This document shows, in pieces, positions 17,252 to 24,903 of a DNA stretch of 64,000 bases. Origin of the DNA: Muribaculaceae bacterium (lineage in GTDB: Bacteria; Bacteroidota; Bacteroidia; Bacteroidales; Muribaculaceae); the NCBI GenBank assembly GCA_014867205.1, contig WGUO01000017.1:1-64000 (forward strand). Direction: 5' to 3'. The notes below the pieces were generated by a model, which saw nothing but the letters and a program-made list of their open reading frames with translations, was not told where the DNA came from and ran no database searches. Every line of letters begins with the position of its first letter. Within the stretch, counting starts at the first letter, position 1. The position numbers and the translations under genes are program-made.

Positions 17252-19048
17252 ATGAAAGTATCCTGCATAGCAACAGCAATGGCCGCATGCTTACTGTGCG
17301 TGGCACAGCCGCTTCCCACCTGCGCCAAAGAGACACATTCGCCGACGATGGCCGAGATAGAACGTGCTTCGGGCCTTGTCGACGTCTCTCCTGAAAAAGC
17401 ACTGACATTTGCCGACAGCATCCGGCGGCACATGTCGCCCGATGATGCGGAGCAGGCGGCCCTATTAATGGTCGAGGGCAACGCATTTTTCTCGCAAGGC
17501 AAGACGGCCGAAGGCATTTCTCGGCTTCGCGCCGCAGTGGCCTCAAGCCGCAGCGCTAAAGACCATACACTTGAGGCGAACGCACTCGGCGACCTCGGTG
17601 TAATGCTGCGTGTGGCGCAAAAGCCCGACTCGGCTCTGGCTTGCTACAACGAGGCTCTCACCATCATGAACAGATATGGCGCCGAACCTGCCGACGAGGC
17701 CGGCATCCTGATATCCGTAGCGATACTCTACACCAATTCGGGCAGAGTGTCTGACGCTGTGCCTTTCGCACGCCGGGCCGTGAAGCGCATCGCTGACTCT
17801 GACGACATCGAGACTTCAATGTATGTTGGCTCGCAGGCCGGACTAATACTCTTCAAGGCCGGTCTCCGGCAAGAGGGAATTGATATTGAGAAACGCATCG
17901 TGGCTCAGGCCGAACGGCGCGCTATTCCTCGCTACATACTGAAGTCTTACGCCTCGATTATCGACATGTACCATCAGACCGGCAGCAGAGACTCTGTGGC
18001 CTTGTATCTCGACAAGGGCGAGCGCCTGCTCGGCAGCGTACCGGAAGGCTCCGTTGAGTCTCTCGGTTTCCTGGAGGAGAGTTACAAGGTTCTGGCCGAC
18101 ATGGGACTATACCGGCAGAGTCTGGATATTCAGAAGCGTATCCTCGCCATGAAAGACGCCGGAACATTCATGCCGCTCGACAGACTCTGGCAACGAGTGG
18201 CGCGGAATTATGCCGCCCTGGGCGAGTTCAGACTGATGGGGGAAGCCTATGAACGAAGCATCGCCATATCAGACTCGCTTAGGAACAGCGACATCGACAG
18301 ACAGCTAAGCGAGTTCAATGTCAAATACGAGAGTCTGCAGAAAGACCTCACTATCTCAAGACTTGAGGCTCAGCGCACACGCGAGAGGATGTGGCTCACC
18401 GTGTGGATCGCCATAGCGACAGTCGCGGCCGTTGTCTGGGTCATGGTGAAGCGGCGCCGCGAGGCCATGGAAAGAATACGGGCGAACCTGCAAGGCATAG
18501 AGCAAGAGCGCGCCCGTCTCGCCCGCGAGCTGCACGACGGAATCTGCAACGACCTCTACGCCATAAACCTGCTGTTGCGCTCCCGCACCCCCGACATCAG
18601 CGAGATTACCGGAGATCTGGACAGAATACGCAATGATGTGCGGCATATTTCCCATGAACTGATGCCTCCCCGTTTCGGCGAGACTGACCTCGATGAACTG
18701 TTCAGGGTCTATGTCGCGCGCACCCCTGGGTTCTTCTCTTATAGTTCGGAGGGGAAGCCTGACTTGAGCGAGGGAACCGCATATCAACTTTACCGCATCG
18801 TCCAGGAGTTGTGTTCCAACATCATGACCCACTCGGGGGCGGAGTCTGCATGCATAGCAGCCTCATACACTCACGGACACACTGCCATAACCATCAGTTA
18901 CCGGCCCGCGGATAGTCTCGTGCACTATTCCGCCGGCGATGGCATAGGACTCGACACGATCAGGCGCCGCGCCGAACTGATTCACGCTGAAATATCCACA
19001 CATGCCGAATCCGGTGTGACAACAGTGAACGTCAGCCTGCATCACTGA
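17252..19048 (+). CDS. TPR-containing sensor histidine kinase (HisKA_3 type)
   Basis: Two-component sensor of the NarX/DegS-like class. A signal peptide (to about residue 24) is followed by an extracytoplasmic TPR-like helical array (about 30-365), including a clear repeat EANALGDLGVMLRVAQKPDSA (residues 108-115 onward). A membrane segment MWLTVWIAIATVAAVVWVMV lies at about 380-399. The phosphoacceptor box is RLARELHDGICNDLY with His428. The ATP-binding domain has QELCSNIMTHSGAE (N-box) and GDGIGLDTIRRRAE (G-box). The TPR sensor suggests detection of a protein or peptide in the periplasm, but the ligand is unknown. The cognate regulator gene starts 45 bases downstream. Confidence 0.9.
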   Translation: MKVSCIATAMAACLLCVAQPLPTCAKETHSPTMAEIERASGLVDVSPEKALTFADSIRRHMSPDDAEQAALLMVEGNAFFSQGKTAEGISRLRAAVASSRSAKDHTLEANALGDLGVMLRVAQKPDSALACYNEALTIMNRYGAEPADEAGILISVAILYTNSGRVSDAVPFARRAVKRIADSDDIETSMYVGSQAGLILFKAGLRQEGIDIEKRIVAQAERRAIPRYILKSYASIIDMYHQTGSRDSVALYLDKGERLLGSVPEGSVESLGFLEESYKVLADMGLYRQSLDIQKRILAMKDAGTFMPLDRLWQRVARNYAALGEFRLMGEAYERSIAISDSLRNSDIDRQLSEFNVKYESLQKDLTISRLEAQRTRERMWLTVWIAIATVAAVVWVMVKRRREAMERIRANLQGIEQERARLARELHDGICNDLYAINLLLRSRTPDISEITGDLDRIRNDVRHISHELMPPRFGETDLDELFRVYVARTPGFFSYSSEGKPDLSEGTAYQLYRIVQELCSNIMTHSGAESACIAASYTHGHTAITISYRPADSLVHYSAGDGIGLDTIRRRAELIHAEISTHAESGVTTVNVSLHH

Positions 19049-19079
19049 AAACCGTGACTGACTATTGATGGCGAAACAT

Positions 19080-19087
19080 TAACTTTG
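19080..19087 (+). promoter_or_regulatory. -7 box directly before the response regulator start
   Basis: TAACTTTG followed by CAC matches the -7 consensus and lies only 6 bases before the ATG at 19094. A TTG at 19065-19067 is 12 bases upstream instead of 20. If used, the transcript would begin at or next to the start codon, giving a leaderless mRNA for the regulator. Confidence 0.5.
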
Positions 19088-19093
19088 CACACG

Positions 19094-19717
19094 ATGAAAA
19101 AGAGTCGCATTTTACTGGTAGATGACCATCAGATTGTGCTGAAGGGAATGTTGTCTATAATCAGGGAGACCCTTGGCGACAACTGCACGGTAGACACCGC
19201 CGTCACTGCCTCCGCTGCGCTTGACTGTCTGGGCAATGCCGCTTATGACGTCTGTATTTTTGACATCGGACTCCCGGATATTGATGGCCTGGAGATTCTG
19301 CCGAGATTCCGCAGGGATTATCCCGACATGAAAATCATTGTCCATACCGTGTGTCAGCAGGCATGGTACATGAGGGCGTTTCTCGGTGCCGATGTGGAGG
19401 GAATTCTGTTCAAGAGTTCAGACATATACGAGATAGAGCGGGCATTGACCACAGTAATGGCCGGCGGACGCTTTTACAGCCACGAGGCAAGGGTGCTCAA
19501 GAATGCCATGGACTGCCATCCCAAGCCCACCGACCGCGAGATGGAGGTGCTCCGCATGCTTGCCTCGGGCGCCACTACTGAAGAAATTTCGGCCCGTCTC
19601 GGCATATCGGCCAACACTACTGAGACCCATCGGCGCCATCTGCTTGAGAAATTCAACGCCCGCAATGTGGCTGAACTCATAACCAAAGCCATGACTGAAG
19701 GCTTCCCTTTCAAGTGA
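19094..19717 (+). CDS. LuxR/NarL-family response regulator
   Basis: Cytoplasmic DNA-binding partner of the upstream kinase. The receiver domain (1-120) has the acidic pair Asp10-Asp11, the phosphorylatable Asp57 in FDIGLPD and the conserved Lys in ILFKSSD. The C-terminal HTH domain (about 143-205) has TDREMEVLRMLASGATTEEI (shortened) and ISANTTETHRRHLLEKF. The ATG at 19094 is preferred over the TTG at 19085 because MKKSRILLVDD aligns with the usual start and the TTG sits inside a -7 box. No target promoter can be identified. Confidence 0.93.
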   Translation: MKKSRILLVDDHQIVLKGMLSIIRETLGDNCTVDTAVTASAALDCLGNAAYDVCIFDIGLPDIDGLEILPRFRRDYPDMKIIVHTVCQQAWYMRAFLGADVEGILFKSSDIYEIERALTTVMAGGRFYSHEARVLKNAMDCHPKPTDREMEVLRMLASGATTEEISARLGISANTTETHRRHLLEKFNARNVAELITKAMTEGFPFK

Positions 19718-19766
19718 CAGGCACCGCTTCATTGCCAATATACTGACGTCACTCTATCCACTACTC

Positions 19767-19828
19767 TTACATAAACAGACAGGGCCGTAACAATAGTTTG
19801 ATTGTTACGGCCCTGTCTGTTTATGTAA
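19767..19828. terminator. Perfect 28-bp inverted repeat, bidirectional terminator
   Basis: Arms 19767-19794 and 19801-19828 are perfectly complementary over 28 bases with a 6-base loop AGTTTG. It separates the response regulator from the convergent acyl-CoA dehydrogenase gene, ending 4 bases before the latter's stop. Confidence 0.85.
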
Positions 19829-19831
19829 TTA

Positions 19832-21532
19832 TCAATAGAGGTAGTTGGCGAGCTGGTCGGGGCGGAAGTTGCCGATGAAATCGGCATGCTTGGCCACCTC
19901 GGCCTGTCCCATCTTGACGAATACGCGCAGCGAGCGGTCGAAGGCGTCGTTGCGTGTCGCGTCGTCGAGCAGCAGAAGTCCCATCACGGTATAGCCGGCC
20001 ATCTCGACGAGGCGGCGTGCCATGAAGTCATGGTATGCCTGGTCCTCGACTCCCATCACAGCCTGCGTGCAGTTGTCAAGCTGCTGGGCCATGAACTGGA
20101 GCATCTCCTTGACGTCCTGGTTCTCGGGCTTGCACTCCTTCGCGAGCTCGGCGTTGATCCAGTTGAGGTATGTTCCGGTGGTGACGTGGCGGATTGCGGC
20201 CACTACCTGGAGCTGAGTCGTGCCCTCGTAGATCGAGGTGATGCGGGCGTCGCGGTAGATACGCTCGCAGGCGTAATCCTTCATGAAGCCCGAGCCGCCG
20301 TGGATCTGGATGGCGTCGTATGCGTTCTGGTTGCAGAACTCCGAGGTCATGCCCTTGGCGAGCGGGGTAAAGGCGTCGGCAAGACGCGAGTACTCCTTGG
20401 CCTCTTTCTTCTCTGCTACCTCGAGCTTGCGCTCCTTGGCGATGTCATCGTATGCCTTGTAGATGTCCACAAAACGCGTGCAGGCGTAGAGCAGCGCGCG
20501 CGATGCGTCAAGCTTGGCCTTCATCACGGAGAGAATCTCCGCCACTGCGGGGAACTCGATGATAGCCTTGCCGAACTGTGTGCGCTCCTTGGCGTATGCG
20601 AGTGCCTCGCGGTATGCGGCCTCGCTCAGGCCGACGCTCTGTGCGGCGATGCCGAGACGGGCACCGTTCATCAGCGCCATCACATACTTGATGAGGCCCA
20701 TTCGGCGTGAGCCGACGAGTTCGGCGGGGGCATCCTTGTATGTCAACTCGCATGTCGGGCTTCCCTTGATACCCATCTTGTTCTCGATACGGCGAACGTT
20801 CACGCCGCCATTGCGCTTGTCGTAGATGAACATCGACAGACCGCGGCCATCCTTGGTGCCCTCTTCCGAGCGGGCCAGCACGAGGTGGATGTCTGAGTCA
20901 CCATTGGTGATGAAGCGCTTCACGCCGTTGAGGACCCAGGAGCCATCCTCTTTCTGGGAGGCCTTGAGCATCACCGACTGCAGGTCGGAGCCGGCGTCGG
21001 GCTCGGTGAGGTCCATCGACATGGTCTCGCCGGCGCATACGCGGGGTATATATTTCTGTTTCTGCTCCTCGTCAGCAAACTCATAGATAGTCTCGGCACA
21101 GTCCTGCAGGCCCCAGAGGTTCTCGAAGCCGGCGTCAGCGCGGCTCACGATGTCTGCGGCCATGATGTAGGGAGTGATCGGGAAGTTGAGTCCACCGAGA
21201 CGGCGGGGCATTGCCATGCCCATCAGGCCGGCCTTGCGGCAGGCGTCAAGGTTGCGCGCAGTGCCCTCGGCATATATCACGCGGCTGTTCTCCACACGGG
21301 GACCGGTGTGGTCGACGTCCTCGGCATTCTCGGCGATCACGTCTCCGCAGATCTCGCCTACCACCTCGAGCACCTTGTCATAACTGTCCTGCGCGTCGGC
21401 ATAGTCCTGCGGCGCGTAGTCATATTTATCAGCGTCAGCGAAGTCGCGCTCCTTGAGGGCCACGATCTTCTCCATCATCGGGTGGGTAAGATAGTGTTTC
21501 AGCGCCTCGTTGTCTGTATAGAAATTAGCCAT
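19832..21532 (-). CDS. Acyl-CoA dehydrogenase (long form, ETF-linked)
   Basis: FAD enzyme that oxidises an acyl-CoA to the enoyl-CoA and passes electrons to ETF. At 566 residues it has the usual dehydrogenase core plus an extra C-terminal domain (about 440-566). Motifs include MDLTEPDAGSDLQSVMLK (about 168), RRLGGLNFP, the substrate block AKERTQFGKAIIEFPAVAEI, IQIHGGSGFMKDYACER, and YEGTTQLQ, whose Glu is at the catalytic-base position. Its start overlaps the etfA stop by 1 base, so it is co-translated with both ETF subunits. Substrate chain length is not readable. No thiolase, hydratase or CoA ligase is nearby, so a full beta-oxidation pathway is not encoded here. Confidence 0.92.
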   Translation of the reverse strand: MANFYTDNEALKHYLTHPMMEKIVALKERDFADADKYDYAPQDYADAQDSYDKVLEVVGEICGDVIAENAEDVDHTGPRVENSRVIYAEGTARNLDACRKAGLMGMAMPRRLGGLNFPITPYIMAADIVSRADAGFENLWGLQDCAETIYEFADEEQKQKYIPRVCAGETMSMDLTEPDAGSDLQSVMLKASQKEDGSWVLNGVKRFITNGDSDIHLVLARSEEGTKDGRGLSMFIYDKRNGGVNVRRIENKMGIKGSPTCELTYKDAPAELVGSRRMGLIKYVMALMNGARLGIAAQSVGLSEAAYREALAYAKERTQFGKAIIEFPAVAEILSVMKAKLDASRALLYACTRFVDIYKAYDDIAKERKLEVAEKKEAKEYSRLADAFTPLAKGMTSEFCNQNAYDAIQIHGGSGFMKDYACERIYRDARITSIYEGTTQLQVVAAIRHVTTGTYLNWINAELAKECKPENQDVKEMLQFMAQQLDNCTQAVMGVEDQAYHDFMARRLVEMAGYTVMGLLLLDDATRNDAFDRSLRVFVKMGQAEVAKHADFIGNFRPDQLANYLY

Positions 21533-22563
21533 TATTTCGTATTCTTTTTATAGTACTTGATTAATTTGGGCACGACATCCTCGACGTTGCCGGTGATGAC
21601 ATAGTCGGCGATGGTGTTGATGGGGGCGTCAGGGTCGCTGTTGATCGATATGATGATCGACGACTCCTGCATGCCGGCGATGTGCTGTATCTGACCCGAC
21701 ACGCCGCAGGCTATGTAGAGTTTAGGACGCACTGTGACACCGGTCTGGCCGATCTGGCGGTCATGGTCGGCCCAGCCGGCATCGACTGCGGCGCGGCTTG
21801 CGCCTACCTCGCCGCCCAGCACCTCGGCCAGCTCGTGGAGCATCTGGAAGTTCTCCTTGCTGCCCATGCCGTATCCGCCGCAGACCACGATCGGGCTACC
21901 TTTCAGATTGACCTTCGACTTCTCGACGTTGCGGTCGATTACCTCTATCACGTAGTCCTCGGGGCGGGTGTAGTCCTCGGCCTTGAGGTTGATGACCTCG
22001 CCGACGTAGTTGGAGTCGCGGACCTCCTTCTTCATCACACCCTCGCGAACGGTGGCCATCTGCGGGCGGCACTCGGGGTTTACGATGGTTGCCACAATGT
22101 TGCCGCCGAATGCGGGGCGGATCTGCAGCAGCAGGTCCTTGTACTCGGTGCCGGTGCGGGCATCCTTGTGGTCGCCGATCTCAAGCTGTGTGCAGTCTGC
22201 GGTCAGACCGCTGTGGAGTGCCGACGATACGCGCGGACCGAGGTCACGGCCTATCGATGTGGCACCCATGAACGCGATGCGGGGCTGCTTCTCCTTGAAG
22301 AGGTTGATCAGTATCGAGCTGTGCGGAAGCGAAGTGTAGGGATAGAGGCGCTTGTCCTCGAACTTATATACGGTATCCACACCATAGGGCAGGATCTGCT
22401 TCTCGATGTCCTTGAGGTTATCACCAGCCACAACAGCCTCGAGCTTGATACCCAATTTGTCGGCGAGCTGGCGTCCCTTTGTCAGGAGCTCAAGGCTGAC
22501 GTCGGCAACCTTGCCGTCCTCGAACTCGCAATATACTATTAAATTATGCTTGTCTGTTGCCAT
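21532..22563 (-). CDS. etfA: Electron transfer flavoprotein subunit alpha
   Basis: The FAD-binding subunit of the ETF heterodimer. The 343-residue protein has the N-terminal alpha/beta domain (EAVVAGDNLKDIEKQ) and the C-terminal FAD-binding domain. Its signatures are VVCGGYGMGSKENF, GASRAAVDAGWADHDRQIGQ (residues near 255-275), TVRPKLYIACGVSGQIQH and SIIISINSDPDAPI. It lies 2 bases after etfB and overlaps the dehydrogenase start by 1 base. Confidence 0.96.
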   Translation of the reverse strand: MATDKHNLIVYCEFEDGKVADVSLELLTKGRQLADKLGIKLEAVVAGDNLKDIEKQILPYGVDTVYKFEDKRLYPYTSLPHSSILINLFKEKQPRIAFMGATSIGRDLGPRVSSALHSGLTADCTQLEIGDHKDARTGTEYKDLLLQIRPAFGGNIVATIVNPECRPQMATVREGVMKKEVRDSNYVGEVINLKAEDYTRPEDYVIEVIDRNVEKSKVNLKGSPIVVCGGYGMGSKENFQMLHELAEVLGGEVGASRAAVDAGWADHDRQIGQTGVTVRPKLYIACGVSGQIQHIAGMQESSIIISINSDPDAPINTIADYVITGNVEDVVPKLIKYYKKNTK

Positions 22564-22565
22564 GA

Positions 22566-23435
22566 TTAGCCGATTGTATGGTTAGCGATGAGTTCCTTGA
22601 TGAGTGTCTCGATCTCGGCGTCGTTGTTCTCGACGCGGCGGGCATCCTTTGCGGTGAACACCACGTTCTCGATCTGCTTCACCTTTGTGGGCGAGCCTGC
22701 GAGACCGCACTGCGAGAGGTCAGCCTCGACTGCCTCGGCTGTCCATTCGCCGATGTTGAGGTAGGGGCGCTTTGCAAGCATCTCCTGCTTTTTCTCGTCG
22801 CCTGCGGCCTCTGAGGGAACGCATGCGTATTTGAATTTCTGGAGGTTCTTGGCGTTGCGGGGACGGCATGCGTCGGCCGAGCCGTTTACGGTCACAACCA
22901 ACGGCAGCGGGGCCTTTACTGTCTCTACACCGCTTTCTATGCGGCGCTTCACGAGTGCCTTGCCATCCTTTACCTCGATAATGTCCTCGGCGTAGGTCAC
23001 CTGGGGAAGGCCAAGTTTCTCGGCGATCTGGGGACCGACCTGGGCGGTGTCGCCGTCGATGGCCTGGCGGCCGCCGATAATCAGGTCATAGTCTCCTATC
23101 TTGCGGACTGCGGCGCTGAGCGCGTATGATGTCGCGAGTGTGTCCGAGCCGGCGAACGCGCGGTCGGAAAGGACAATGCCTCCGTCGGCGCCGCGATACA
23201 TGCCCTCACGCACGATCTCTGCGGCGCGGGCCGGGCCCATGGTGAGCACGGTCACCTTCGTGCCGGGATACATTTCCTTAAGTTTCAAGGCCTGCTCGAG
23301 GGCGTTGAGGTCCTCGGGGTTGAAGATTGCCGGAAGGGCGGCACGGTTGATCGTACCATCCTCTTTCATGGCATCCTTGCCGACATTGCGCGTGTCGGGA
23401 ACCTGCTTGGCCAATACGATGATGTTCAAACTCAT
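22566..23435 (-). CDS. etfB: Electron transfer flavoprotein subunit beta
   Basis: The nucleotide-binding subunit of ETF. The 289-residue protein begins MSLNIIVLAKQVPDTRNVGK and contains FNPEDLNALEQAL, TKVTVLTMGP, the GGRQAIDGDTAQVGPQIAE binding loop and LPLVVTVNGSADACRPRN. First gene of the etfB-etfA-acyl-CoA dehydrogenase operon, with a leader of about 120 bases. Confidence 0.96.
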   Translation of the reverse strand: MSLNIIVLAKQVPDTRNVGKDAMKEDGTINRAALPAIFNPEDLNALEQALKLKEMYPGTKVTVLTMGPARAAEIVREGMYRGADGGIVLSDRAFAGSDTLATSYALSAAVRKIGDYDLIIGGRQAIDGDTAQVGPQIAEKLGLPQVTYAEDIIEVKDGKALVKRRIESGVETVKAPLPLVVTVNGSADACRPRNAKNLQKFKYACVPSEAAGDEKKQEMLAKRPYLNIGEWTAEAVEADLSQCGLAGSPTKVKQIENVVFTAKDARRVENNDAEIETLIKELIANHTIG

Positions 23436-23571
23436 GTTATTGCTTTATTGCTGTTAGATTTTGTTTCTACCATTCGGAGTGCCTGCGATCCCGTTTGCCG
23501 GTGACGCCTCGGCACACAGTCCTCCTGCCCGCAAAACACTTGACGCAGGAGCCTAATACGCCGCAAAGATA
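23436..23571 (-). promoter_or_regulatory. -7 box and leader of the etfBA operon
   Basis: Minus strand -7 box TATCTTTG at 23564-23571; no TTG at the expected distance. The resulting leader of about 120 bases contains a hairpin with arms CTCCTGC and GCAGGAG (about 23523-23552). No known riboswitch motif is recognised. Confidence 0.5.
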
Positions 23572-23672
23572 ATAAAAATTTCTCATAATCCCGCATTTTG
23601 TGCATTTTGAAGTCCTCATTAAACGCATTTTGCGCACTTTATGCTAATTTTTGTCAAAAAAGCATCCGAAAA

Positions 23673-23704
23673 TTTGGCAGTCCGAAAATTTATGCTTAAC
23701 TTTG
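23673..23704 (+). promoter_or_regulatory. Promoter of tRNA-Glu
   Basis: -33 TTTG (23673-23676) and -7 TAACTTTG (23697-23704), spacing 20. Transcription would start near 23710, about 70 bases before the mature tRNA. Confidence 0.8.
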
Positions 23705-23715
23705 CACCGCAAAAC

Positions 23716-23779
23716 GGGAAAGCCACCTGCTGGCGACCCAAGCAAAAGGGAAAGCCTCTTGATGGCGACCCAAGCAAAC
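23716..23779 (+). repeat. Two tandem 32-base hairpin repeats in the pre-tRNA leader
   Basis: Units 23716-23747 and 23748-23779 match at 28 of 32 positions. Each can fold as GGG-AAA-GCC, a 7-base loop, then GGC-GA-CCC. Three of the four differences fall in or beside the loop while the GGG, GCC, GGC and CCC stem elements are unchanged. The second unit ends one base before the tRNA 5' end. Confidence 0.75.
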
Positions 23780-23780
23780 C

Positions 23781-23855
23781 GGTCGATTAGTGTAGCGGTT
23801 AGCACGCCACCCTCTCACGGTGGAGACTCGGGTTCGAGTCCCGGATCGACTACCA
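23781..23855 (+). tRNA. tRNA-Glu (anticodon CTC)
   Basis: A 75-base cloverleaf with CCA encoded. The acceptor GGTCGAT pairs with ATCGACT (first pair G-U), D stem GTGT/GCAC (one G-U pair), anticodon stem CCACC/GGTGG with loop CTCTCAC, giving anticodon CTC for GAG codons, and T arm TCGGG-TTCGAGT-CCCGG. Discriminator base A. Confidence 0.93.
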
Positions 23856-23887
23856 AAAAGGACTGTCACCCCGACAGTCCTTTTTCT
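23855..23887 (+). terminator. Intrinsic terminator of tRNA-Glu
   Basis: GGACTGTC (23860-23867) pairs with GACAGTCC (23873-23880), flanked by A and T runs and followed by five T. It begins at the tRNA 3' end. Confidence 0.9.
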
Positions 23888-24257
23888 CGTTTTATAAAAG
23901 CACACGCTACCCAAGACATCTCTATCCTACCTCAATTCTCCATATTTACCATATCAAGGTAAAAATGTAAAATTGTGGTAAAATATCAAGATTTGCATTC
24001 CCGATACCAGAAATATTGGATTTACACATAACAACTTCGAAAAAATAGTTCGACTGAATGACCTTTAAACGAAAGCATCCTTTGGGAAAAGGAGATACCA
24101 TTAATCTTGACCATCCTGATGAAACTGAAAAGGAGGAAAGAGGTGCCAAATGAATGACATCGCCAGGGCTATCGCCCCCGGGAGTAACGATACCGACGAC
24201 TCCTTCGGATGGATGATGCGCCGGCATACAGGTGTTGCGTATCTCACGGGAAATCGT
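23888..24257. other. Intergenic region without a confident gene
   Basis: This A+T-rich stretch holds only a 31-codon frame (24058-24153, MTFKRKHPLGKGDTINLDHP then DETEKEERGAK) and a longer minus-strand frame opposite it. The 31-codon frame has ordinary amino acid content but no promoter or start-site signal. The region may be a dispersed non-coding element or a gene remnant. Confidence 0.3.
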
Positions 24258-24265
24258 TATATTTG
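24235..24265 (+). promoter_or_regulatory. Promoter of the 61-residue membrane protein gene
   Basis: -33 TTG (24235-24237) and -7 TATATTTG (24258-24265), spacing 20, with a start near 24271 and a 16-base leader before ATG 24287. Confidence 0.78.
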
Positions 24266-24286
24266 TAGAAAATAAAAGTCTAAACC

Positions 24287-24472
24287 ATGTTGACAGCACT
24301 TATCGTCGCGATTATCGTTCCAATCATCATAATGAGCCTCATTCCGGGAAAGAAGTGGCCTAAGCAAAAGAAACGGACTCCGTTGTTCAAGCACTGGAAG
24401 CCTGACGATACCGGCGGCTTGCCTTGGTTCTCTCATAAGAAACGGGCCAGAAAGAAAAAGAAGTATTTCTGA
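24287..24472 (+). CDS. Small membrane protein with basic tail (61 residues)
   Basis: Not a recognised family. Residues 1-19 (MLTALIVAIIVPIIIMSLI) form one hydrophobic segment; the remaining 42 residues are strongly basic, with KKWPKQKKR and a terminal KKRARKKKKYF. It is probably a single-pass inner-membrane protein with a cytoplasmic cationic tail that could contact nucleic acid, the ribosome or lipid head groups. The gene is supported by a consensus promoter 22 bases upstream and a terminator 15 bases downstream, making it a self-contained unit. Function unknown. Confidence 0.65.
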   Translation: MLTALIVAIIVPIIIMSLIPGKKWPKQKKRTPLFKHWKPDDTGGLPWFSHKKRARKKKKYF

Positions 24473-24485
24473 GATGATTATGTCA

Positions 24486-24516
24486 AAACGCCACAGCGGA
24501 TTCAACTGTGGCATTT
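24486..24516 (+). terminator. Terminator of the small membrane protein gene
   Basis: GCCACAG (24490-24496) pairs with CTGTGGC (24506-24512), flanked by AAA and TTTT, with further T beyond. Confidence 0.75.
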
Positions 24517-24519
24517 TCG

Positions 24520-24844
24520 TCTTTTATAGGATGGCTCTCCTTCCTCTTAATCGCGGATTGACATCGTATAAAACAGATTACCATGTGCCGGCATATTCCT
24601 AAAAAATAAAAGAGCCTATAGCGGATTACTCCGAAATAAGCATGGAACTTTGCTGCCATTTGCCAGTTTATCCGCTTGAAACGCCTTGTGTCGAGTTTCT
24701 GCCCATAATGCTACGATTTCACTACTACTTCTTCTCTCCCAAGCGTCATCACTCGAAACTTGCAAGTAGTTCTGGGGGTCATCGGCAATTGCACCCCGCA
24801 TGGACTTTCACTTTCACCACAGATCTATGACTTACCCGTCATAC
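24520..24844. other. Intergenic region, no confident gene
   Basis: I see no supported gene. A 7-base inverted repeat AGCGGAT/ATCCGCT spans 24620-24676, and a minus-strand frame (24616-24801) ends across it, but no promoter or start signal accompanies that frame. Confidence 0.3.
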
Positions 24845-24885
24845 AAATCAGCAGGGAACGTATTACTTACGCTCCCTGCTGATTT
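24845..24885 (-). terminator. Terminator of the BspA-like gene
   Basis: Arms AAATCAGCAGGGAACGTA (24845-24862) and TACGCTCCCTGCTGATTT (24868-24885) form an 18-bp stem with one non-Watson-Crick position. It lies 18 bases past the gene's stop. Confidence 0.8.
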
Positions 24886-24903
24886 TGGTATTATTTTGGA
24901 AGG

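Noticed and set aside
21682..22542. Long plus-strand frame (286 codons) opposite etfA
   Set aside because: It is the mirror of a certain gene, rich in Leu, Val, His and Ala as expected from G+C-biased third positions. It has no promoter and matches no family.
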